From CALCLY01 sp900552775 (GTDB taxonomy: Bacteria > Bacillota > Clostridia > UMGS1883 > UMGS1540), in contig CALCLY010000017.1 of NCBI GenBank assembly GCA_937966555.1, forward strand, positions 178,763 through 242,762: DNA of 64,000 nucleotides. The letters run 5' to 3'. Positions within the stretch are counted from its first letter, which is position 1; each line of letters begins with the position of its first letter. The position numbers and the translations under genes are program-made. The notes beneath the pieces are model-generated. The model saw only the letters and a program-made list of their open reading frames with translations, was not told the DNA's origin and ran no database searches. Shown piece after piece: positions 38,734-47,699 of the stretch.

Positions 38734-41589
38734 CTATTGTACAACCGCATATTCTGTCACCGAAGTTAACGGATTAATATCTGACAAATTGTTCCAAACG
38801 AAAACTTTAATCATGTCACATTCCTTTTCGCAGTTCAAAGACTTATTAAACCTCTCTCTTCCCTCATTTATCCGAAGGCTTGACGAAACCTCGCAATTTG
38901 CTATCTTATCTCCGTTATAAGAAGCGATAATTACAAGCATTTCATCGGCGCTGCCCGTCAAGTTTACGGTATTTATATTACACGTAAACACTCCTTCATT
39001 AAGCTTGCAATCACTAACGGACACTTCTGTTGTATTTTCATTTTTAACAACGCTGTAATTCAATACAATATCTTTTCCGATAGCTTCACCGGCTATTTCA
39101 AGAGATTTGTCAAAGGTAATTTTAACTTCGTCTCCGACCTTGAGAGTTGACGGCAAATCGATTTCAAACGCAGAGTCATAGACAGCCGCCGCCACGGATT
39201 CCTCTCCGCCGTTTACGGAAATTTTAACCATTCCGTCTGCATAGTTTTCGAATGCCGAAGCAAATCTTATGCTTAATTTATTTGCGTTTTCAACTATTTT
39301 GCCGGGCGAATTTATCTTTTCGTTTCCGAATACGGACGCTTCCTCTTTCGCCTCTGTCGAGCTTTCGGTTTTTATGCTGAAATTATCAAGGGAAAAATAA
39401 GCCCAATAATTCTTTGTATAATAGCTTGCGGCGCTCCAGAACATCGGAGCGAATACCAATTTCGACAAGTCATTGTCGGAGGATTCACCTTCCGCCGCTT
39501 TGTTATCCCAATGCTGTGTCCCGTTTATCCAAAGCGAGCAGGTGCTGTTATCAACATCATATTCGTATCTCATATGCGTCCATGTACTGTCCGCCATTGC
39601 ATATCCGGTATCGTATATGGTGTTGCCGTTCTCTGTAATTATATCTCCACCGGCCGCAACGGGCAGCCCGAACATTCTTGGGTTTGTGCCGTTTTGAGCC
39701 GGCGCGCTCAGCTTCCAATCATAATCGAGAATGATTTTTCCGTTTGTTACTTTTTCAGTCCAGCCGTTAAGCTTTAGTCTGGCATTAGCGTTTCCTCCGT
39801 TGCCGTAAGGAATCACACTGACCGCGTAATCGCCTTCTGCTCCGCTTGCTCCCTCGGTTCTTTGCAGATAAACATTTTCACCCGTAAGAGTCCAGCCGAA
39901 ATCTCTCGAAAAGTTTGAAATCAATGTTTCGTCTACAGTGCGTTCGGCATATTCTTCTCCCATTGTATCAAACGTCTGAACATCTGTTGAAAGACCCGGG
40001 TTTACAGAACCCGTTAAAGCCTTCATAAATGTAAATTCCGCAGAATCCTCAACTGTTTTTCCGTCTCCGATGTCTGATACGACTTTGAATATATGCCTTC
40101 CGTAAGAAAGCTCCGCGGTATTTAACTCAAATGTATATACGCTGTTTTCACTCGGCGCCGTAAATTCTTTGACCAAATTGTTGTCTGTAAAGAATTTTAC
40201 ATTATTTGCGGCAATCGCCGTTGCCGTAAGCGTTATGTCCCCGCTGTCGGAAATTTTGCTTCCGTTTTCGGGAGACGTTATTTCACATGAAGCTTCAAGC
40301 GCATTGCCTATATTGAAGGTTTCGTATATCCCGTACTTAAGTCCCTGAGGCTTTATCAAAATCTTAAGAGTATCGCCCGCCGACGCATTCTCCGGCATAC
40401 CTACGGATATTTTATTGCTGCCGTAATCAAAGCTTGTTGTCACAGCATCATTATTTAAGAAAACCGACACATCCGATTGAGACAACCCCGGAATGTCCGA
40501 ATTTAAAGTAACGCCTACTTTCGTAGCGTTTACGGGGACGGTGCTTTCATACGCTTTATTAATCCCGAAAGCGCTGTATGACTTTGATGTCGTTTTTATA
40601 TCGCGGCTATTGTAAATGCAAAAATTGTCGAGCAGGATACCTGCATAATAATTGCTTACCCACCAGCTTGCACCGGAATAATATTGCGGTAAAAACACAA
40701 ACTGCGATAAGTTGTTTGCGGCATTTTGTCCCACGCAGGCTTTTTTGTCCCAGTACTGTGTTCCGTTAATCCAAAGCGAGCAGGTATTATTGTCTGCATC
40801 ATATTCATACTTCATATGCGTCCATTCAAACGAAGGCATTTCAAAATCCGTATCATATACGTTTTTTCCGCCTTCGTCTATAACATTTCCGCTTGCCGAA
40901 ACCGGAAGACCGTTAATTCTGATAAGCGTTCCGTTTTGATGCGGGCCGCCTATTTGCCAGTCAAATTCAATGTGAATTACTCCGCTTGTTACCTTGTTTG
41001 TCCATGAATTGAGCTTTAGCGCGGCGTTGTAATTGCTGACAGAGCCGTAAGGAATCACCCTGACCGCGTAATCGCCTTCTGCTCCGCTTGCTCCCTCGGT
41101 TCTTTGCAGATAAACATTTTCACCTGTAAGAGTCCAGCCGAAATCTCTCGAAAAGTTTGAAATAAGCGTTTGGTCAAGAGTACGGTCCTTATACTCCTCT
41201 CCCATTGAATCAAACGTCTGAACTTCGGTTGATGCCCCGTCGTTAATGGGAAGGGCGTATGTTTCTGTTGCCGAAAAAACCGAAACAGCTTCACGGCTGA
41301 CGCCGTCGAAAGTTGCGAGCGCTTTAAATTCGCGCGTTCCGCCCTTAACATCCGCATCAAACGAAGCATTTTCTCCGGCTGCAAATGATTTTACCAATTC
41401 GCCGTCAAGATAAAACTCCACGGTTTCCGCACCTTCTGCCGCAGCCGACAGTGTCACCGTGCCGGCTTTAACCGTTGAGCCGTTTAAAGGTGAGGTGATT
41501 GTGATTTCTCCGTCTGCAAATGCAGGAACTAAAGATGCAGACAAAATTAATCCGAGTGTTAATAATAACGTTAAAATTTTTTTTGCCAT
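38734..41589 (-). CDS. Secreted protein with two jelly-roll and two Ig-like modules
   Basis: Protein of 951 aa; start at MAKKILTLLLTLG (41589), 9 nt after AAAGG. Signal peptide 1-25 (ending PAFADG). Order: Ig-like domain (ITSPLNGSTVKAGTVTLSA, VEFYLDGELVKSF), LamG-like jelly roll (GWTLTGENVYLQRTEGASG, WTHMKYEYDADNNTCSLWI), linker, second Ig-like domain (ITSPENGSKISDSGDITLT), second jelly roll, C-terminal beta domain. No catalytic residues are recognised, so it is a probable carbohydrate-binding or surface scaffolding protein. The second jelly roll contains the 452-bp duplicated block. Confidence 0.78.
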   Translation of the reverse strand: MAKKILTLLLTLGLILSASLVPAFADGEITITSPLNGSTVKAGTVTLSAAAEGAETVEFYLDGELVKSFAAGENASFDADVKGGTREFKALATFDGVSREAVSVFSATETYALPINDGASTEVQTFDSMGEEYKDRTLDQTLISNFSRDFGWTLTGENVYLQRTEGASGAEGDYAVRVIPYGSVSNYNAALKLNSWTNKVTSGVIHIEFDWQIGGPHQNGTLIRINGLPVSASGNVIDEGGKNVYDTDFEMPSFEWTHMKYEYDADNNTCSLWINGTQYWDKKACVGQNAANNLSQFVFLPQYYSGASWWVSNYYAGILLDNFCIYNSRDIKTTSKSYSAFGINKAYESTVPVNATKVGVTLNSDIPGLSQSDVSVFLNNDAVTTSFDYGSNKISVGMPENASAGDTLKILIKPQGLKYGIYETFNIGNALEASCEITSPENGSKISDSGDITLTATAIAANNVKFFTDNNLVKEFTAPSENSVYTFELNTAELSYGRHIFKVVSDIGDGKTVEDSAEFTFMKALTGSVNPGLSTDVQTFDTMGEEYAERTVDETLISNFSRDFGWTLTGENVYLQRTEGASGAEGDYAVSVIPYGNGGNANARLKLNGWTEKVTNGKIILDYDWKLSAPAQNGTNPRMFGLPVAAGGDIITENGNTIYDTGYAMADSTWTHMRYEYDVDNSTCSLWINGTQHWDNKAAEGESSDNDLSKLVFAPMFWSAASYYTKNYWAYFSLDNFSIKTESSTEAKEEASVFGNEKINSPGKIVENANKLSIRFASAFENYADGMVKISVNGGEESVAAAVYDSAFEIDLPSTLKVGDEVKITFDKSLEIAGEAIGKDIVLNYSVVKNENTTEVSVSDCKLNEGVFTCNINTVNLTGSADEMLVIIASYNGDKIANCEVSSSLRINEGRERFNKSLNCEKECDMIKVFVWNNLSDINPLTSVTEYAVVQ
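39413..39864. repeat. 452-bp block identical to 34685-35136
   Basis: Partner of the repeat in the 1841-aa gene. The following ~90 bp are instead close to 41049-41160 in the same gene, so modules have been shuffled between copies. Confidence 0.85.
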
Positions 41590-41608
41590 TTTTGCCATCC
41601 TTTCTTAA

Positions 41609-43249
41609 TCAATACTGTTTTGTGTCCCTGAAGCTCCCCAAGACCGTTAAGCCGATTTCGTATTCCCCGTCCGCGGCAACCGTCAGATGCGGCAGCTCAA
41701 ACGTATCCTTCGTATTTGCCGCAAGATTTACTTCCGAGCATGAAATCATGCTCAAGCTGCCGTTTTTGCGCAGCGTCAGCAAAAGAAGCAATTTCTGCGA
41801 GCCGTCTCCGATATTGTTTGCGGTATAGCTTGCGGTTACAACATCATCTTTTTTGAGAAGCGCTTTGCTTTGGGCTTCAACCGAGTTTACACGGTATTCA
41901 ACCTTTGCTTCAATCTTCCCGTCCACAGAAAAACCGAAATTGATACCGCAGAACGACGCGTCGCTCGAAAAGACCTCAAAGCCGTCCGCCGACCTTACGC
42001 AAACCTCACAGTTCATTATGTCGGGCGGAAGATCAACCGATAAAATATTTCCCGAAACCTCGGCTTTTACATTTTCACGCTTGACGCCGTCAATAAACAT
42101 TTCAAGATTTTCGGCCGTGCTTTCGTTCAGCTCCTCGGAGAAGCTTGCAACAATTTTTTCGCTGCCGTACGGCACCTTATCCGAAACCGAAACCATTTCA
42201 CCACCTTTCAAACAGCTTAAGCTGTCAAGCGTTGACTTTTTTGCCTTTTTGTATATCGAAAAATTATCTATTGTAATGTACGCCCAATAATTCTTTGTAA
42301 AATAGTTGGCAGCGCTCCAATACTGCGGTACAAAAACAAACTGCGAGAGATTGTTTTCCGAGTTCTTTAAACCGCACTCCTTTTCATCCCAATACTGTTT
42401 GCCGTCTATCCAGAGAGAGCATTTGTTTTCATCAACATCGTAATCGTACTTCATATGAACCCAGACCATGGACTGCGGCTCAAATCCGGTGTCATACATA
42501 GTCTTGCCGTCTTCCTTGATAACATCGCTTTCCGCAAGCGGCAGACCGTACAGCCTTATATTTGTACCCTTTTGCTGCGGCGCACTGATTTTCCAATCAA
42601 ATTCAATAATAATTTTTCCTGTTTTGACTTCGTCCTTCCAGCCGTCAAATTTAAATCTGGCATTTGAATTGCCTGCCGTGCCGTACGGAATAATCGAAAC
42701 CGCATAATCGTCAGCCTGACCGCTTACGCCGGCAACCCTTTGCAGATATACATCCTTTCCGGTAAGAGTCCAGCCGAAATCTCTTGAAAAGTTTGAAATC
42801 AGCGTTTCGTCAATAGTGCGCTCGGAGTATTCCTCTCCCATTGCATCAAATGTCTGAACCTCGCTTGAAGCCCCCTCGTTTATCGGGCTTTTAAGATTTA
42901 CAAAGGTGCTGAAGCGGCTTTTCTCAATACTGATATTGCCGTATTTATCAAGCGCTACAACCTCAAAGCTTCTGTCGCCGACGCCAACCCTTCCCGAATC
43001 CATTTCATACGTGCATTCACCGTTTCGGGAAAATTCGGTAACGACAACCCCATCAAGCAAAAACTTGACAAGACTTGCTCCGGACACATTACACGAAAAT
43101 GTTATTTTTTCGTTTTCCCTAAGCTCAATGCTTGAATTTTCCGAAGGTTCAACAGACGAAATAACGACAGAACCTCCCGCATAAGCGGGCGTCATTGTAA
43201 AAAGCATTGCCAAAACAGCTGCCGCCGCAATGATTCTTCGTAATTTCAT
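41609..43249 (-). CDS. Secreted protein with Ig-like and jelly-roll module
   Basis: Protein of 546 aa from MKLRRIIAAAAVLAM (43249); an ATG four codons earlier abuts AAAGG. Signal peptide ends near YAGGS. An Ig-like domain (FLLDGVVVTEFSRNGECTY) is followed by one jelly-roll (GWTLTGKDVYLQRVAGVSG, WVHMKYDYDVDENKCSLWI, QFVFVPQYWSAANYFTKNY) and a beta-rich C-terminus. It is a single-module relative of the 951-aa protein and probably a glycan-binding companion. Confidence 0.75.
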   Translation of the reverse strand: MKLRRIIAAAAVLAMLFTMTPAYAGGSVVISSVEPSENSSIELRENEKITFSCNVSGASLVKFLLDGVVVTEFSRNGECTYEMDSGRVGVGDRSFEVVALDKYGNISIEKSRFSTFVNLKSPINEGASSEVQTFDAMGEEYSERTIDETLISNFSRDFGWTLTGKDVYLQRVAGVSGQADDYAVSIIPYGTAGNSNARFKFDGWKDEVKTGKIIIEFDWKISAPQQKGTNIRLYGLPLAESDVIKEDGKTMYDTGFEPQSMVWVHMKYDYDVDENKCSLWIDGKQYWDEKECGLKNSENNLSQFVFVPQYWSAANYFTKNYWAYITIDNFSIYKKAKKSTLDSLSCLKGGEMVSVSDKVPYGSEKIVASFSEELNESTAENLEMFIDGVKRENVKAEVSGNILSVDLPPDIMNCEVCVRSADGFEVFSSDASFCGINFGFSVDGKIEAKVEYRVNSVEAQSKALLKKDDVVTASYTANNIGDGSQKLLLLLTLRKNGSLSMISCSEVNLAANTKDTFELPHLTVAADGEYEIGLTVLGSFRDTKQY

Positions 43250-43306
43250 ACATTTCACCATCCTTTCATAAATAATAGCCGAAATTTGACTTAACCTGAA
43301 TTTACA

Positions 43307-46300
43307 TCATTTATAAACGTGAAACTCCGATAGGTTATTCCAATTAGATTCGGAATTGAAATGACCGACCAATCTCACATAACGTGCTTTGCCGGGTATT
43401 TTAAGCAGTTCCGTTTCCGCGGTTTTGCCAGTCGATTTCCCGTTAAACACTCTCGTATAATTTTGTTTATCCTCGGAATACAGTATTTCATAGCTGTATT
43501 TTCTGCTTGCGCCCGATAAGAATGCAAGCTCAAGTCCGCTGAATTCTTTAACCGAACCGAGATCAAGCTCAATATATGCTCCGTCGGTGTCGGATGTCCA
43601 GCTTGTTTTATAATCTCTGTCCACGGCACACGCTGCAAGATGGTCTTTTTGCGGCTCATCGCTTGCGGTAACCGAAACGGCTTTAAGCTCTAAAGCCTCC
43701 TTGCTCTCCCCTGCAACAGGTTCGATATTTGAGAGATTGTTTTTAATCATGATTTCAAGACTGAACTTTATTTTATATTTAACCTTTTTACCCTCCGCGT
43801 TTGTAAGCGTAATAACACAATCGTCCATAAGGCTTTGCGGCTGAAAAATTTCAACTGCCGCATTTGCGCTTTCGGCCTCAAAGTAAGGAACATCGCTTCC
43901 GTACGGAAGGTGTATTGTGTAGTTCTTGGTTTCGGGGGTAAATCCGTCAAGCGGCAAGCCGTTCATTTTAAGGGCTGAAAGCTCGGGCTTGTTCATTTTT
44001 CCCTCGGGAATACTCCATGACGAGATAGGCTTGTATTCAAGCGGTATAATCGTATCCTCGTCCGTTACGGGAATTATCTTTGCGGAAATCGTAACGTTTC
44101 CCGAAGCATTGTGCGACACGAGAGCAAGCTTTCTTATTCCGTCTCTTGCGTATTCCCCTACAACCTTTGTCTGCTCGCTAAGGGGTTCTGCATCCATAAC
44201 TTCAAGCTTCCAGTCGGTAAGATCTGTGTAAAACTCAACTCTGACCTTTTTGCCGTTTTGCCTGAAGACCGCGGTTTTTCCGTCAGATGATATTTCAATA
44301 TCCGCTTTTGTATGCAAAAACCAATATAAGTCACTTTTCGCCGTGAGCGTCAATTCGTCCTGTACAATTACGGCGTCGCGGTCATCGCACATATAAAAGC
44401 CGCGATTATAGCTGCTTGTTTTTGTTCCGTAAACATCCTTCAAATCATAAACCGCAATTGAACCTCTGTCGGCCGATTCGTGTCTTATCACCTTCGCGGT
44501 CTGATTTTTCTCCTGACCGAATTCATCGGGAGAGGGATTGATGTTTAAGCAGTTATGACCTTCCGTTCTGATTCTGTACAAGCGTCTTCTTGTATCCTCA
44601 GCCCAATATCCGTCGGCAATGTTATAGTTGTCCTTGCCCAAGTCCAAAAACCATCTTTCGCCGAGAGCGTCAAATATAAACGTTCCTTTGTCCATATGGC
44701 AAAGCGAAAGGGTGTTGCGCCCTCCGAGCGCCCCGAGAAAGATACCATCTTTATCCTTCCACGAGGATTTCATAACCGTTATTTCCTCGCCCTCGGTATA
44801 GTAATCAAGCGGATAGTTAATTTTTGTCTGCCTGTCGCCTTCGCCTGACCAAAGAAGATAACTGAGATTGCCCCTGACGCCGAGATAATCCTTGAAAGCT
44901 TCAAGTGTTGACATCATTTCCTTATTGTTTGCAATTTTGGCATATAAAAATGTTGTCATCGGGAAATATACTCCGAGGTCCATATCGGTGTCCGAGTAAG
45001 GCCATGCGCCGTTATCGGATTGACCGTATATACCGTAGTCAACACATTTATCAAATCCCGGAGACGACAAGAAGCCGTAATCATCGTTGCACATTCTCAT
45101 CAGCAGATCGGTCGCCGACGAAAGATCCGTCAAATAGTATTCCCAATACACAAATCCTTCCGAGGTCGTTCCCGCCGGGAATAGCTGCCCGAACGGAAAT
45201 TCCAGAGACTGAATAATCTCCGAGGCTAAAAATTTGCATTTTTTAGTGAGAAGACTGTTTTCATCCTCCTCGTCTATAAGGCACATTGCCGCGTGAATCA
45301 TTCCGTCGCCGCAAACGGCTCCCCAGTTGCTTTGCGTGTAGCTTGAATTGTACAGGGTAAATTTCGTTGTCCCCATGCAAGCCCCGACCGCATAATCGAG
45401 ATACAACTCCTGAAAACGCTTTTTAAAAAGCTCCTTCCTCTCTGCTGTCAGATAATCGTAAATGCAGTCGTACCCGCCTGTTATCATCGGAACGGCAGCG
45501 CCGGAATCAAGATAGTGATTGTCGCAGTTCCAATCATCCCACGAGAGGATATTTTCAATTTCCTGCCATGCGCGCTCGGCATATTTTTTGTCTCCCGTAA
45601 GCTGATATGCCATGCCGAGATTTTTGATAATCGCTCCCGCGGTTGTTGCAAGCGCCCCGTAAAGGCGCAGGCCGTCGGGCTTATCATATTTGGTCAGCGG
45701 CTGCAAAACATAGTTCTCGCATTTTAAGATGAAATCTTTATATATCTCAAGATATTCCTTTTTGCTCTGAATCTTTTTCTTAAGCTGCTCAAACTCTTCC
45801 TTGGTTGCAATAAGTCTCGGATGAACTCCGTAAATATCAGACTTTTTCATATCCTCGATTATTTTCGAGCCGTCGGGCCTGTCAAAATGCATATATCTTT
45901 CTATATCGTCGGATCTTTCCCATATATTTGACCTGTTGTTGCCGTAGGCGCGGTCTGTATCGGAAACAAGCATATATCCGCGTTCGTCGTTATATACATA
46001 TTTCTTCAAAACGTCCCTGCAGAAGGTTTCTGCCGGAATGTAGAAAACTCCGTTCTTTTTTACGGGCGCGTTTTTAAGCTCGATTGAGCCGGAATTTCCG
46101 CGACATATTTTTTCCCCGTTTTTCAGCGTATACTTTCCGTCCAGAACCGCTTCGTTTTCTTTGCTTTCAAGTCCGAGAGAAAAGGCGTTTGAGATAATAT
46201 CCGCCGGAACGTACAAAACACCGTTTTCGTCCTTGAACGGGGCGGCGGAAAATTCGCTGTAATCTCTTTTTTCTTTGTTTATGTAGCATTTAGTGTTTGA

Positions 46301-47686
46301 CGACATAAATACCGTGTCGTAACCGAGAAAGGTTTTGACGGTTTCATCGGACGTAAGTATGGAGGTAAACTCATCGGTGTCAAGCCCGGGTGCGGTTTCC
46401 TTGTCCTCGTCGTTAAATTCGCGTATAACATTTCCTTCGTAAACCTTGTAATTTCTCATATAACATTCATTGTGTCCCTCTGAATCCGTGCTCGGGAAGC
46501 CGATTCTCATCTTAGACGGAACAACACCGCCGTTTACAAGCTGAGCGTTCGATACCTTCAACACACCGTTTACATAACCGTCGCAGGTTCCGTTAATCAG
46601 ATTGACCACCGCCGTAAGATGACTCCATTCGCCGACGGGAATTGTTCCGCAGGAAAACATATTGCCTACAAGGAACGTATTATTAGGCTCATTATACATT
46701 CTCATGAGCAATGAGGTTCTTCCGTCGGAGCTGTACAATGTACAAATGTTTGCGGTTGAGTTTTCTCTTTTTACTGGATAAAAATCACATTCCACAACAA
46801 ATTTTGTACAATCGTCGGGCAGTCCGAGTGAAATGTCGGCAAAAACATCATTTTTGCCCTGCTTGACAAAATGCATTGACGGCCTTGTTTCGCCGGGAAC
46901 GCTGTCCCATCTTGCAATTGTGTCGTCCTTTTGAGTAAAGGACACGCTTATTCCGTCTTTCCCGTTTGAATCGAGAAATACTTTGTCATACGTAACCTTT
47001 TCCGTTATTTCTTCAAAATCCAAAACCTCCGTCGAACGCTTTTTTTGTTCAAATGAGGCCGGCGGCAGAATCTCTTTCCCCTCATACACTCTTACGTTGT
47101 CAATCGCAACGGAGCATTTTTTATCGTCATTCCTTGCGCTGAACGTAAAATCAATCTCTTTAACATTTTTTTGCGTTGAATAAAAATACCGGTTTGAAAA
47201 AATGTTTTTTCCGTCAACATACAGGTCATACGTGTTTGATTCGAAATTAACGGCAACCGCATATGTTGTCCATTTACCGCTTACATAGTTACCTATGTTT
47301 CTGTCGTTATCGAGAAGTATTTTGCTGTTTGTATATCTGAATACAGGGCTTTCTCCCTTAAGGTTTAAAATATTCCCCTCTACGTCACCGTCTATTTTTA
47401 TATCATAGGAAAAAACCGTATTGCCGTATAACTCCGAAACAGGAAAAGAAGCTTTAAATGCATTGCCGTACATTTCGGAGTAAAGCGCTTTATCCGTTCC
47501 CTTTCTCTCTGCAATTCTCGTATTCAGTCCCGAAAGAACCTTGAAATTGCTTCCGAAGCTTTGCTCATTGAACGCATAATCGTCAAAAACCTCATTGACG
47601 CTGCATTTTACACCTGCGGCGCCTGCAGGCAGGCTTACCAAAATAAGTATAAGCGCCGTTAGTATAGATATTGTTTTTTTAGTCAT
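43307..47686 (-). CDS. Giant secreted heparinase II/III-like lyase with F5/8-type C domain
   Basis: Protein of 1459 aa after AAAGGAG; signal peptide at 1-24 (ILTALILILVSLPAGAAG). Two LamG-like domains in the first ~420 residues (SVAIDNVRVYEGKEIL, WSHLTAVVNLINGTCDGYV), then stalk domains (GVLYVPADIISNAFSLGLE, GVFYIPAETFCRDVL), a toroid (MAYQLTGDKKYAERAWQEI, NWGAVCGDGMIHAAM), the beta-sheet heparinase part (GTFIFDALGERWFLDLGKD, RRRLYRIRTEGHNCLNIN), a cadherin-like beta domain (LPLDGFTPETKNYTIHLPYG) and a C-terminal discoidin domain (ALELKAVSVTASDEPQKDH, ARYVRLVGHFNSESNWN). It is a paralogue of the 1841-aa protein; both probably eliminate uronic-acid-containing glycans at the surface. Confidence 0.8.
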   Translation of the reverse strand: MTKKTISILTALILILVSLPAGAAGVKCSVNEVFDDYAFNEQSFGSNFKVLSGLNTRIAERKGTDKALYSEMYGNAFKASFPVSELYGNTVFSYDIKIDGDVEGNILNLKGESPVFRYTNSKILLDNDRNIGNYVSGKWTTYAVAVNFESNTYDLYVDGKNIFSNRYFYSTQKNVKEIDFTFSARNDDKKCSVAIDNVRVYEGKEILPPASFEQKKRSTEVLDFEEITEKVTYDKVFLDSNGKDGISVSFTQKDDTIARWDSVPGETRPSMHFVKQGKNDVFADISLGLPDDCTKFVVECDFYPVKRENSTANICTLYSSDGRTSLLMRMYNEPNNTFLVGNMFSCGTIPVGEWSHLTAVVNLINGTCDGYVNGVLKVSNAQLVNGGVVPSKMRIGFPSTDSEGHNECYMRNYKVYEGNVIREFNDEDKETAPGLDTDEFTSILTSDETVKTFLGYDTVFMSSNTKCYINKEKRDYSEFSAAPFKDENGVLYVPADIISNAFSLGLESKENEAVLDGKYTLKNGEKICRGNSGSIELKNAPVKKNGVFYIPAETFCRDVLKKYVYNDERGYMLVSDTDRAYGNNRSNIWERSDDIERYMHFDRPDGSKIIEDMKKSDIYGVHPRLIATKEEFEQLKKKIQSKKEYLEIYKDFILKCENYVLQPLTKYDKPDGLRLYGALATTAGAIIKNLGMAYQLTGDKKYAERAWQEIENILSWDDWNCDNHYLDSGAAVPMITGGYDCIYDYLTAERKELFKKRFQELYLDYAVGACMGTTKFTLYNSSYTQSNWGAVCGDGMIHAAMCLIDEEDENSLLTKKCKFLASEIIQSLEFPFGQLFPAGTTSEGFVYWEYYLTDLSSATDLLMRMCNDDYGFLSSPGFDKCVDYGIYGQSDNGAWPYSDTDMDLGVYFPMTTFLYAKIANNKEMMSTLEAFKDYLGVRGNLSYLLWSGEGDRQTKINYPLDYYTEGEEITVMKSSWKDKDGIFLGALGGRNTLSLCHMDKGTFIFDALGERWFLDLGKDNYNIADGYWAEDTRRRLYRIRTEGHNCLNINPSPDEFGQEKNQTAKVIRHESADRGSIAVYDLKDVYGTKTSSYNRGFYMCDDRDAVIVQDELTLTAKSDLYWFLHTKADIEISSDGKTAVFRQNGKKVRVEFYTDLTDWKLEVMDAEPLSEQTKVVGEYARDGIRKLALVSHNASGNVTISAKIIPVTDEDTIIPLEYKPISSWSIPEGKMNKPELSALKMNGLPLDGFTPETKNYTIHLPYGSDVPYFEAESANAAVEIFQPQSLMDDCVITLTNAEGKKVKYKIKFSLEIMIKNNLSNIEPVAGESKEALELKAVSVTASDEPQKDHLAACAVDRDYKTSWTSDTDGAYIELDLGSVKEFSGLELAFLSGASRKYSYEILYSEDKQNYTRVFNGKSTGKTAETELLKIPGKARYVRLVGHFNSESNWNNLSEFHVYK

Positions 47687-47699
47687 TTCCCCGCTCCTT

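Noticed and set aside
34686..39777. Identical plus-strand open frames of 74-88 codons inside the surface genes
   Set aside because: They are antisense shadows; identity results from the 452-bp DNA duplication.
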